A stretch of 59,139 nt of DNA. It comes from Bacillota bacterium. GTDB taxonomy: Bacteria; Bacillota; Clostridia; Lachnospirales; Cellulosilyticaceae. The DNA lies in NCBI GenBank assembly GCA_023436395.1, contig JAEZJJ010000065.1:1-59139 (forward strand), written 5' to 3'. Each line of letters begins with the position of its first letter. The stretch's first letter is position 1. Positions 17,288-25,810 of the stretch are shown here, piece after piece. The notes beneath the pieces are model-generated. The model saw only the letters and a list, made by a program, of their open reading frames with translations, had not been told where the DNA came from and made no database searches. Made by a program: the position numbers and the translations under genes.

Positions 17288-17432
17288 GCAATCACAATGG
17301 CTATTATGATAATAGAAGAAGGGAAAATAGAGATAAAGCAAGTTGAACTCTCTCACTCATAATAAGTAGAGTGGGTATTAGGGATAAAAACTAAAAAATA
17401 GGTTTATGATAAGAGGGAAAGGATGTGTTGCA

Positions 17433-17558
17433 ATGGCTAATAAACCTGGCTCAAGTAATCCAATGCAAAAGGGTGAACGTAGACAAAAACTTCATGAAGA
17501 ACAAAACAACCATGGAGAACCAAAGAAAAAAACAAGTTATAAAAGTACAAATGAGTAA
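17433..17558 (+). CDS. Small hydrophilic protein, 41 residues, unknown
   Basis: The frame starts MANKPGSSNPMQKGERRQKL and ends KKKTSYKSTNE. It is rich in Lys, Glu, Asn and Gln, has no hydrophobic segment, and looks like the small basic proteins found in spore-formers. GAAAGGA lies about 10 bases upstream. I do not recognise a family; a spore-associated role is only a guess based on composition. Confidence 0.5.
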   Translation: MANKPGSSNPMQKGERRQKLHEEQNNHGEPKKKTSYKSTNE

Positions 17559-17730
17559 CAAGTTATAATGAAAAAAGGGGTTATAAAGTGTGATGAAATA
17601 CTTGCATTTTATTACCCTCTTAATTTGATATAATAAATCTATTAAAAAAATATATTTAAAATTTTAGTGAACAATAGTAAAATAAATTTTGAATATTATT
17701 AATATTATAGCAACAAAGAGGGGATATGAA

Positions 17731-18513
17731 ATGAGAGAATGCACAGAAATTAGAAAAAATATATTTCACATTAAAGATTATAATGTATATTTCACACTTA
17801 TAAGAGGGGAAAAACTAGGGATAGTATTTGATACAGGATACGGCTTAACAGACCCAAAAGAAATTATTAATAAATACATACATACCCCATATATTGTAAT
17901 TAATAGTCATGGACATCCTGATCATACTTATGGTAATGCATGGTTTGAAGAAGTGTATATGGATGATACAGATATAGAGGTGTGTGAATTTTATGCCACG
18001 GATGAAACTAAAAAATGGATTATACAAACGGAATTAGCTGATGCATTTAATTCAGAAATAGAAGCAAAAAATTATGAACAGTTAAAATTACCTAAACCAA
18101 AGCGATTAGAAAAAGGAAAGGTATTTGACTTGGGAGGTATTCATGTAAGTGTTATTCCTATGCCAGGACATACGGGAGGTTCAGTAGGACTACTCATAGA
18201 AGAGGAACGATTATTATTAGGGGGCGATGCTATTAATGAGGGGCTATACTTATTTTTACCTGAGTCTACAAATGTGAATGTATTTATGGAAATGATTGAT
18301 GATATAGAAGAGTTGCCCTTTGATACGTATTACTATGGTCATTCAAAAAGAGAAATAAGTAAGGAAATGATAAAAGTACATAGAAATAATTGTAAACAAA
18401 TAGATTTGAGTAAGTGCCAAAAGTCTGAAAAACATAATATTGAAGTTTATACGAGTAACTATAAAGAAAATGGGTTGGTTTCTCAAATTATAATAAGTAA
18501 AGCGCAAATCTAA
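17731..18513 (+). CDS. MBL-fold metallo-hydrolase
   Basis: Start ATG 17731 (260 aa), with AGAGGGG 7 bases upstream, is preferred over the earlier in-frame start. The metallo-beta-lactamase fold is shown by VFDTGYGL, the dinuclear metal motif NSHGHPDHTYGN, the third ligand region PMPGHTGGSVGLL, LLLGGDAINEG and YYGHSKR. These are typical of glyoxalase II-like and other thioester or phosphoester hydrolases. It is probably monocistronic. Substrate unknown. Confidence 0.85.
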   Translation: MRECTEIRKNIFHIKDYNVYFTLIRGEKLGIVFDTGYGLTDPKEIINKYIHTPYIVINSHGHPDHTYGNAWFEEVYMDDTDIEVCEFYATDETKKWIIQTELADAFNSEIEAKNYEQLKLPKPKRLEKGKVFDLGGIHVSVIPMPGHTGGSVGLLIEEERLLLGGDAINEGLYLFLPESTNVNVFMEMIDDIEELPFDTYYYGHSKREISKEMIKVHRNNCKQIDLSKCQKSEKHNIEVYTSNYKENGLVSQIIISKAQI

Positions 18514-18526
18514 TTTAAAATACTAA

Positions 18527-18565
18527 GGCTAGGGAATTTATTGATTAAAAATAGATTTCCTAGCC
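18527..18565. terminator. Hairpin between convergent MBL hydrolase and ferritin genes
   Basis: A 10-bp stem with one mismatch (18527-18536 with 18556-18565). T-tracts are weak on both sides, so efficiency is doubtful. Confidence 0.5.
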
Positions 18566-18694
18566 TATTGATTTATGCTAAATAATGAAAAATAACCATT
18601 ATCATCTTATTACCTAGTAAATGATAGAGGAACACTATATTTTTAGGTTAATAGAAATAATTCCTCTAACATTACTATAGTAGATTGATTATGG

Positions 18695-19207
18695 TTAAAT
18701 AGTTAAAGTAGGTGGGACAAAAGTTCTAGCAGCTAATTCTGTATCTAGTAAGTATAATCCTTTACCATCTATAGCGAAGAGTTCGAATTTTTTTATCAAA
18801 TCATCTGCATTTTTTTCTTCTTCAGCCTGTTCTTTGATAAACCAATCTAAAAATTGTGTAGTTCTAAAATCTTTTTTTTCTAAAGCAAGAGCATAAATGT
18901 TTTCAATAGATGCAGTAACAGATTGTTCATGTTGTAAGGTGTAGTTTAAAGGGTCAATGAAATTTTCAAATACGGTAGAATCTGCTTCTATTGATTTTAA
19001 AGAAATAGCTTCACCATTATCTTGTAGATATTGAATAAAAAAGTTGGCATGAGCTAATTCTTCTTGGACTTGAACATTAAACCAATTGGCAAATCCCGAT
19101 AGATTTTTGTAAGTATAGTAGTTTGAGATATTTAAATAAAGGTAGCTAGAAAATAATTCTTTATTGATTTGTTCATTGATTAAAGTGGAAATTTCAGGTT
19201 TAAGCAT
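18695..19207 (-). CDS. ftnA: Ferritin
   Basis: A 170-residue non-haem bacterial ferritin that stores iron as a 24-mer shell. All ferroxidase ligands are present: E17, E50 and H53 (in QEELAHANFF), E94, Q127 and E130. The start follows AAAGGAGTGA. The gene is monocistronic on the minus strand and is probably iron- or oxidant-regulated, but I saw no clear operator. Confidence 0.95.
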   Translation of the reverse strand: MLKPEISTLINEQINKELFSSYLYLNISNYYTYKNLSGFANWFNVQVQEELAHANFFIQYLQDNGEAISLKSIEADSTVFENFIDPLNYTLQHEQSVTASIENIYALALEKKDFRTTQFLDWFIKEQAEEEKNADDLIKKFELFAIDGKGLYLLDTELAARTFVPPTLTI

Positions 19208-19373
19208 ATAATCACTCCTTTGGATATATATTTTATTTTATTATAGTATAAATATAAGGGATTTTAAATATATAAAGAAAATTAGTGGCATAAGTATATT
19301 TTTTAATGAAACAGTTGATAGAATCAATGGAAGTGTGTTATAGGGAGAAGAATATTATTTGATAAGGGTATAA

Positions 19374-19401
19374 TTGACATAGGATATATAAAAGCTATAA
19401 T
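19374..19401 (+). promoter_or_regulatory. SigA-type promoter of the C_GCAxxG_C_C gene
   Basis: TTGACA (19374-19379), a 16-bp spacer and TATAAT (19396-19401). It lies 50 bp before the start codon. Confidence 0.75.
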
Positions 19402-19451
19402 GAGGCTATAAATGGAACATATGAGTTTTTTTACAAGATAGGAGAAAGAAA

Positions 19452-19904
19452 ATGAGTAAGCATTCGGAGTTAGCAAAAGACCTTTTTATAGAGGGGTATA
19501 ATTGTTCACAAGCTGTCCTAGCAGCTTTTGAAGATGAAATAGGTTTAGACTTAGAAACTTGTTTAAAAATCGCCTCATCCTTTGGTGGAGGTATGGGTAG
19601 ATTAAGAGAAGTATGTGGAGCAGTTAGCGGGATGTTTATGGTAGCAGGATTAATATATGGGTACACTGACCCTAAAGATTATAGTGCAAAAACAGAACAC
19701 TATAAGAGAATTCAGGAATTAGCAAAGCAATTTGAGGAACAAAATGGTTCTATTGTTTGTAGGGAGTTATTAGGACTTTCAGTAAAGGCAGATGCGCCTG
19801 TGCCAGAAAAGCGAACCGAGCAGTATTATAAAAAGCGTCCATGTGCAGAACTTGTGGAACTAGCTGCAGCAATTATGGATGACTATATTAAAGGACGGCC
19901 TTAG
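19452..19904 (+). CDS. C_GCAxxG_C_C family putative redox protein
   Basis: A 150-residue protein with the family's cysteine pattern: NCSQAVLAAF, then GGGMGRLREVCGAVSGM (the C-G-A-x-x-G core), VCRELLG and RPCAELVE. The function of the family is not established. The conserved cysteines suggest redox or metal binding, and relatives are common in anaerobes. It has its own promoter and an AGGAGAAAG ribosome site. Confidence 0.88.
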   Translation: MSKHSELAKDLFIEGYNCSQAVLAAFEDEIGLDLETCLKIASSFGGGMGRLREVCGAVSGMFMVAGLIYGYTDPKDYSAKTEHYKRIQELAKQFEEQNGSIVCRELLGLSVKADAPVPEKRTEQYYKKRPCAELVELAAAIMDDYIKGRP

Positions 19905-20049
19905 CTTAAAAGATAATTCAAAGAATTTTTTTGCTATTTAGCCGTAATAAAAACATGAATATTATAATGTACTACAGTAAACACTGTATAAATAAATGAA
20001 AAATGAAAATAATTAAAATACATATACTATTTATAAAGGGGAATACAAG

Positions 20050-22359
20050 ATGATGACTTTAAAGAGAGTATTATATATATTAGTTATTTTTAGTGTTATA
20101 GTGCGTAGCAATGTAGTACCATGTAAGGGCAGTAATATTGAGTCAGAGATAATAGAAGTTACAGAAGTAGATGAGATTGTAGAGAACGGGTCATCTGAAA
20201 CTATACTGGAAGGAAATTTAGAAGAAGTAGATGAACAATCTGATGAGAGAATGAAGTGTGAAGTTAAGGAATCTGTGTCCCCCTACTTAGAAGAAGGGGG
20301 AAGATTGGCAGAAGATACAGAAATCAAAGGGGATTTTTACTTAAAAAAAGGAAATCTCATATTAGATGGTAATGTGTTAACGATAAAAGGAAATTTTTAT
20401 CATATTGGAGGCAAACTAGACCTATCAGATGGTAAGCTGATTATAGAGGGAGATTATAGTATCACAGAGGATGCGATCCTTTATATGGTAAGCGAGAAAG
20501 ACTACATGTTAATTAAGGGTAATTATATTAATGAAACATCTGCAAGTCATAATGGTCGCCTAAGTAAAGGAATACTGGAGATTAGGGGGAATTATAGGAC
20601 GATAGCAAGAAACGAAGAACGAGGAGAAAATTTTTATGCAACAGGTACACATAAGGTAATATTAAGCGGAGAACAGTGCCAAGTTATTAGCATAGAGGGA
20701 TATAAAAACCGATTTAATATCCTGGAGCTTAGAAATACATCGCAAGAAGGAATAATCTTTGTAAAACCTTTAATAGCAAAAGAATTTAAGGATAATGACT
20801 GTAGCTATACATTACCAGATGGACAGGAAAAAGGTTGGATATTAGACTCCGATCAAATTTACGATGGAGATCTCTGTTTAGGGAGTGGCTTACTAGATTT
20901 AAATGGACACAAGCTTACAGTTGAAGGGAATTTCTGCCAATTGGGTGGGATTGTTCGAATTAATCAAGGGCAATTAACAATCAAAGGGGATCTATCTATA
21001 AATAATTATAGTTATTTTGAAATGATGGATGAAGAAGATAATGTAAGTGTACAAGGAAACTTTATGATATCAACTGAATTAAGTCATATAGATAAGTGGA
21101 AGGCAGGAACATTAAGGGTAAAGGGAGACTTCATTCAAAACAATGGAAGTTTCACAAATCTATATGCCTCAGATAAACACTTTATTATATTGGATGGAGA
21201 TAGGATGCAGAATATCTATCTAACCTCTTCAAAGGCTAAAATAAATAATTTAATACTCACAAAACCAAAGGATACAGGGTATATATTTAATCGCTTGAAT
21301 AGTTGGAATAACCTTGTAGAGCCACAAGATGATCAGAATCCTCCTATAATGCCAGAAGAACTTACTATTGTTTCACAATCAAATGATTTTGTTGAACTTA
21401 CATGGGAAGAAGCAACTGATGATAGGGGTGTGATAGGTTACTCTATTTATAGAAATGAAAAGTTAATAGGTACTACTACAGAGACATGTTATAGAGATAC
21501 AAACCTTACTCCAGGGGAATATACCTATTTTGTTAGTGCATATGATATAAATAGCAATCAATCTAATCGAAGTAATGAAGTCTTTTATGAGTATATAGAT
21601 CCTAAAGTGATTAATCCACCTATACTTATTCCTAGAATAGAACAAATTGATGTAACCTATGAGGATGATGGCAGTATATCATTAAGATGGGAACAACCAG
21701 ACGGTGGGGAAAGTAGGACGGGTTATTATAAGATTTACCGTAGTTTAGAAAGAGAAGAGGGGTTTGTAGTTATAGCCCAGGTACAGGTGGGAGTAATTCC
21801 AAAGTATATAGACCATGAGGTTGCAGAAGATAAAACTTATTACTATTATTTAACAATGATAAATGAGCAAGGCGAAGAAGGGGGTCCTTCAACAATCATA
21901 TCAATCAGTACGCATGTGAGAGCAAATCAAGATGATGATGGAAGAGAGGATACAGATAATGAGGAGGAAAGTAAAGAAGAAGTGGATCATGGGGGGAATG
22001 GAAGTGAGAATATAGGTAATAATGAAGAAAACAAAGTAGAGGTAGATAATGAGAGTAATGAAAGTGTAGATAAAGATGATGAACAGGATATAGACACACA
22101 AAAGGACGATGAAGGTAGTGGACAAAGCAATATAAATACTGAGGGGAATAGGTATTTCTATATTCTTAATGAGTCTGATGAAGAGGAGGAGGCCCAGCTA
22201 AAGGAGCAATTCATTTTACAAGAGAAAAGGGTTATTCATGTAAGCTTTTCAGATTATTTTTGGCTACAACATATGTTTCATTTAACTCAGGAGAAAATTA
22301 CTATTGTTAATAGTGGTATTTTTAAAGAAGTTTATCCATTACAAATACAAAACGAATAA
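20050..22359 (+). CDS. Large secreted repeat protein with two FN3 domains
   Basis: A 769-residue protein with a signal-like N-terminus (residues 1-24). Two homologous beta-rich units follow, at about 88-240 and 270-413. Each runs through short strands such as LTIKGNFYHIGGKLDLSDGK versus LTVEGNFCQLGGIVRINQGQ and ends in a HKVILSG/HFIILDG strand. Two fibronectin type III domains are at 431-516 and 525-621. A very acidic Asp/Glu/Asn-rich linker covers 626-697, and residues 700-769 form an unrecognised C-terminus. There is no LPXTG motif or dockerin. It is probably a cell-surface or extracellular adhesion/carbohydrate-contact protein. The GNF/GNY repeats suggest a beta-solenoid. Confidence 0.75.
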   Translation: MMTLKRVLYILVIFSVIVRSNVVPCKGSNIESEIIEVTEVDEIVENGSSETILEGNLEEVDEQSDERMKCEVKESVSPYLEEGGRLAEDTEIKGDFYLKKGNLILDGNVLTIKGNFYHIGGKLDLSDGKLIIEGDYSITEDAILYMVSEKDYMLIKGNYINETSASHNGRLSKGILEIRGNYRTIARNEERGENFYATGTHKVILSGEQCQVISIEGYKNRFNILELRNTSQEGIIFVKPLIAKEFKDNDCSYTLPDGQEKGWILDSDQIYDGDLCLGSGLLDLNGHKLTVEGNFCQLGGIVRINQGQLTIKGDLSINNYSYFEMMDEEDNVSVQGNFMISTELSHIDKWKAGTLRVKGDFIQNNGSFTNLYASDKHFIILDGDRMQNIYLTSSKAKINNLILTKPKDTGYIFNRLNSWNNLVEPQDDQNPPIMPEELTIVSQSNDFVELTWEEATDDRGVIGYSIYRNEKLIGTTTETCYRDTNLTPGEYTYFVSAYDINSNQSNRSNEVFYEYIDPKVINPPILIPRIEQIDVTYEDDGSISLRWEQPDGGESRTGYYKIYRSLEREEGFVVIAQVQVGVIPKYIDHEVAEDKTYYYYLTMINEQGEEGGPSTIISISTHVRANQDDDGREDTDNEEESKEEVDHGGNGSENIGNNEENKVEVDNESNESVDKDDEQDIDTQKDDEGSGQSNINTEGNRYFYILNESDEEEEAQLKEQFILQEKRVIHVSFSDYFWLQHMFHLTQEKITIVNSGIFKEVYPLQIQNE

Positions 22360-22366
22360 GGCACAA

Positions 22367-22402
22367 GGCTACTAGAGAATAATTTTCTAGTAGCCCTTTA
22401 TT
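22367..22402 (+). terminator. Terminator after the FN3 repeat protein
   Basis: A 10-bp stem (22367-22376 with 22386-22395) followed by CTTTATTTT. Confidence 0.8.
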
Positions 22403-22412
22403 TTGTAAAGTG

Positions 22413-22437
22413 CATAGCTCAGCTATGACAAATGTCA
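22413..22437. promoter_or_regulatory. Overlapping palindromes upstream of the ABC exporter operon
   Basis: CATAGCT-C-AGCTATG (22413-22427) is a perfect palindrome. TGACA-AA-TGTCA (22426-22437) overlaps its end. They lie about 100 bp before the exporter genes. They may be regulator sites; no regulator is assigned. Confidence 0.35.
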
Positions 22438-22535
22438 CCCCTTCCTTCGTTTGAATGTCACTGTTTTAAGCTAAGTCGTTATGATAGATTGGGATTATCA
22501 ATGATGAATTAGTGTAAGCAAGGAGAGGAGAACTT

Positions 22536-23483
22536 ATGGGAACTTTTGTTGAAATAAGTAAATTAGTAAAAATGTATGGGGATTTTTGTGCGGTGGATCA
22601 TTTAAGTTTAAAGGTTGAAGAAGGTGAAATCTTTGGGCTTTTAGGACCTAATGGGGCAGGCAAGTCTACAACCTTAAGTGCTATTACCACATTAAACAAC
22701 TTTGAAAAAGGAAGTATTAAAGTAGGAGGATTTGATATTATTAAGGATAAAATGAAGGTAAAAGCCTTGGTAGGTATCGTACCTCAAGATATTGCAGTCT
22801 ATAAACATCTTAATGCCTTAGAGAATGTAAAATTCTTTTCATCCTTTTATGGCTTAAAAGGGAAAAAATTAGAGGAGGCAGCACTGGAAGCTTTAGAATT
22901 TGTAGGATTAAGTGAAAAGCTGAAAATGAAACCTAAACAAATGTCAGGTGGAATGCAAAGGCGCTTAAATATTGCCTGTGGTATTGCCCATAGACCTAAA
23001 CTTATAGTAATGGATGAGCCTACTGTAGGGGTAGATGCACAATCTAGAGAGCATATTCTTAATTCTATTCGTATTTTAAAGCAAAGAGGTGCTACAGTGA
23101 TTTATACGTCACATTATATGCAAGAGGTAGAGGAAATTTGTGACCACATTGCTATTATAGATCATGGCAAATTGATTGCTAATGGCACTAAAGAAGAGTT
23201 AGTTTCATTGGTGACAGACTTAAAAGGTTGCAATATTACGACTAGAATTACGAGTCAAGTGAATACGGAGGAGTTAAAAAAGGAATTATCCTTGTTACCA
23301 GGGGTGGTAAAAGTAAAAGTAGAAGATGATGGTATTCATTTGGATTTATCTATTAAATGTGAGAACATTATGCCAATCTTAGAGGTAGTCAATCATTATC
23401 ATTTACCTATTATGAATGTAGCCAGTGAAAAGCCTAATTTAGATATGACCTTTTTAAGTTTAACAGGTAGAGAAATGAGATAG
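22536..23483 (+). CDS. ABC-2 transporter ATP-binding protein
   Basis: A 315-residue ATPase with Walker A GPNGAGKST, Q-loop VGIVPQDIAVY, signature MSGGMQRRLNIA, Walker B LIVMDEPTVGVD and the H-loop TSHYMQEVEEI. A C-terminal extension of about 90 residues is typical of DrrA/NatA-like drug or bacteriocin exporters. It is the first gene of a five-gene run that includes two permeases, a histidine kinase and a response regulator, all spaced within 20 bp. Confidence 0.93.
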   Translation: MGTFVEISKLVKMYGDFCAVDHLSLKVEEGEIFGLLGPNGAGKSTTLSAITTLNNFEKGSIKVGGFDIIKDKMKVKALVGIVPQDIAVYKHLNALENVKFFSSFYGLKGKKLEEAALEALEFVGLSEKLKMKPKQMSGGMQRRLNIACGIAHRPKLIVMDEPTVGVDAQSREHILNSIRILKQRGATVIYTSHYMQEVEEICDHIAIIDHGKLIANGTKEELVSLVTDLKGCNITTRITSQVNTEELKKELSLLPGVVKVKVEDDGIHLDLSIKCENIMPILEVVNHYHLPIMNVASEKPNLDMTFLSLTGREMR

Positions 23484-23496
23484 GGGGAGCTGGAAA

Positions 23497-24639
23497 ATGA
23501 AAAATATTATACTTAATGAGTTTAAAAATTTCTTACGCAATCCTTATCTTGTTGGTTTTTTAATTATTTTTCCCACGGTTCTAGTATATATTTTAGGGAG
23601 TTTTTTAGAGCAGGTAGAAACAGCAGATGAAACAATTACTTCTATTCATTTGGGGTATTATATATGTGATGAAAAAAAGGATGATAAGCAAGATATAGAG
23701 GCAATGCAGATTAAGGGGGTATTAGAAGAAACAGGAAAGAACTTAGAAGGAGAAAATATTTTATTTGAAGTTCTTTCTTCAAAGGAAGAGGCTGGTAGAC
23801 TTTTTGAAAAAGGGGAATTAGATGCCTATCTCATTTATGAACAAGGAAAATTAAAACTTTATGAAGGCACAGAGGTTTATTTAAACCATACGATTAAATG
23901 TATCATGAATAGCATGATGGGGCAGATAAAAGCCTATGAAGTGGCAATGGAGCATGGAATAGGTATGGGTAACCAATTAGAGGAAACAATAAGCCCTCAG
24001 GAAGTTCAAAGTTATACAGTATCTAAAAAGTTAGCAAGTAAGATGTCAATGACCGATTATTATGCCATCGCTATGATGATTATGACATGCTTTTTTGGAA
24101 GTCTAGGTGCTTGTATGGCTTTTACAGAAGAAAGGCATAGTAAGACAATCAACCGTTTAATAACCCTTCCTTGTAATAGATTTAAAATATTTGCAGGTAA
24201 AGTAATTGGCTTAATGCCTCAGGCGATTTTACAAGCAAGTGTCATTATGCTAGTCAGTACTTTGATTTATGATGTTACTTATGCTTCAGACTTTAGTGGA
24301 AATTTATTATTATTTGTGGGATTTACCTTAACAGGAGTAGCAGTAAGTGCCATAGGTGTGTTACTTAGTCTAATCTTTAAGAAGTCTGTAGTTGTTCCCC
24401 TATTTATTGTAAGTTGGACTATGTTATTTTTTAGTGGTAATTTCTCCATGTCAATGATTATTAAGCCGTTATGTAATTACTTACCACCTTATCAAATCAA
24501 TCAAGCCGTTTTAGATTTAACACTCTTTGGAAAAACGGAAGGTATTTGGTGGATGATCATGGTTGAAATACTTATTATTATGATGGTATTGGTATTAGGT
24601 GGTATCATTTTTAGTAAAAAACAAGAGGAAAGGGGATAA
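23497..24639 (+). CDS. ABC-2 type permease, subunit 1
   Basis: A 380-residue ABC-2 membrane protein. One N-terminal helix is followed by an extracellular region (about 35-185) and then five helices. The cytoplasmic loop FTEERHSKTINRLITLPCNR is the usual ABC-2 coupling element. It lies 13 bp after the ATPase gene and is probably half of a heterodimeric exporter with the next gene. Confidence 0.88.
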   Translation: MKNIILNEFKNFLRNPYLVGFLIIFPTVLVYILGSFLEQVETADETITSIHLGYYICDEKKDDKQDIEAMQIKGVLEETGKNLEGENILFEVLSSKEEAGRLFEKGELDAYLIYEQGKLKLYEGTEVYLNHTIKCIMNSMMGQIKAYEVAMEHGIGMGNQLEETISPQEVQSYTVSKKLASKMSMTDYYAIAMMIMTCFFGSLGACMAFTEERHSKTINRLITLPCNRFKIFAGKVIGLMPQAILQASVIMLVSTLIYDVTYASDFSGNLLLFVGFTLTGVAVSAIGVLLSLIFKKSVVVPLFIVSWTMLFFSGNFSMSMIIKPLCNYLPPYQINQAVLDLTLFGKTEGIWWMIMVEILIIMMVLVLGGIIFSKKQEERG

Positions 24640-24643
24640 ACTT

Positions 24644-25792
24644 ATGAGGAATATAAGGACTTTTTTTATAGAGAGTATGAGGCGAAATCTTCTTTCGGTG
24701 GCGATTGCTGTGGGGTTAGGGGTATTATTATATATGATGCAAAACAGTTTTGGAGGAAACTCTAGTGATGCACTAAGAGTGATGAAAGTAGCTGTTATAG
24801 ATGAAGAAGAAAGTGTCTTATCTAAAGGTTTAATACATTATTTACAAAATGAAATTAAGATTGAAATACAGACAGGAAAAAGTTATGAAGTCTATAGTAA
24901 AGCATTGCTAAACCGAGACTTGTCAGCTATAATTGAGATAAATAAAAACTTTCAGCAAAATATGTTAAAAAGTAATCAGATTTCACCTATCGCAATCACT
25001 ACCATTAATGACTATGCTAATGAAGCATTTTTAAAAGCGTATGTGGATGGGTATATGAAGCAAGTAGAGGTTATTTTACCTCATGCTCAAGGAGAAAAGT
25101 CTACTTTAGAAAAATTGCTTAAAAATATACAACAAAAAGAAAGTACTTTTGAAGTAGTAGGTGCAAGCGAGCAGATGGTGAAGCAGTATGCCTCACAGGC
25201 GGGGTTTAAGATAGCACAGGGATTTTACCTGAATATAATTTGGTACATTGGATTATTTATTGGACTCATGATTGTGACAGATCGAATAGGTGGTGTTTTT
25301 AATAGGATACAAAGTACACCCATAAAGCCTATGGACTATATTTTAGGAACATCTCTTTATGGATTAGTAATAGGGGGAATAAGTACCGTTATTTACATCA
25401 CCTATTTAATGATCAATCACGTAGAAGTAGGTTTACCAATTTGGTTGGTGGCTTATTTATTATTAATATTTGTAGTAATTGTGATGGGAACTTCTATTAC
25501 ACTGGCTTTTTTGGTGAATACCAAGACAGGTGCAGTATTTACGATTTATGGTGTAGGGTGTATGACAGCTATTTTAGGAGGCGCTTATTTTGAAACGAGT
25601 ATGGCACCAGAGTTTTTAGAGCGACTTGCTAAAGTCGTGCCACAATATTGGTTTATGGACTGCATTAGAGGTATGCAATCAGGCACTTCCTATAACCCTT
25701 TATGGGCTATTGTTATTTTAGGGTTATTTGCACTATTATTTATGTTGTTAGGGATTGTACTATTTAATAAACAGGTTATGGCAAAAGAATAG
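24644..25792 (+). CDS. ABC-2 type permease, subunit 2
   Basis: I start at ATG 24644 (382 aa; MRNIRTFFIESMRRN), which has GAGGAAAGGGG upstream; the earlier in-frame start overlaps the preceding gene without a ribosome site. The layout matches subunit 1: one helix, an extracellular domain, then five helices. The coupling loop is TDRIGGVFNRIQSTPIKPMD. It pairs with the preceding permease and ATPase. Confidence 0.87.
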   Translation: MRNIRTFFIESMRRNLLSVAIAVGLGVLLYMMQNSFGGNSSDALRVMKVAVIDEEESVLSKGLIHYLQNEIKIEIQTGKSYEVYSKALLNRDLSAIIEINKNFQQNMLKSNQISPIAITTINDYANEAFLKAYVDGYMKQVEVILPHAQGEKSTLEKLLKNIQQKESTFEVVGASEQMVKQYASQAGFKIAQGFYLNIIWYIGLFIGLMIVTDRIGGVFNRIQSTPIKPMDYILGTSLYGLVIGGISTVIYITYLMINHVEVGLPIWLVAYLLLIFVVIVMGTSITLAFLVNTKTGAVFTIYGVGCMTAILGGAYFETSMAPEFLERLAKVVPQYWFMDCIRGMQSGTSYNPLWAIVILGLFALLFMLLGIVLFNKQVMAKE

Positions 25793-25810
25793 GCTATAAG
25801 GGTGATGAAA

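Noticed and set aside
21901..22125. Minus-strand frames opposite the acidic linker of the FN3 protein
   Set aside because: The His/Leu/Tyr-rich composition is just the reverse of GAA/GAT-rich codons.
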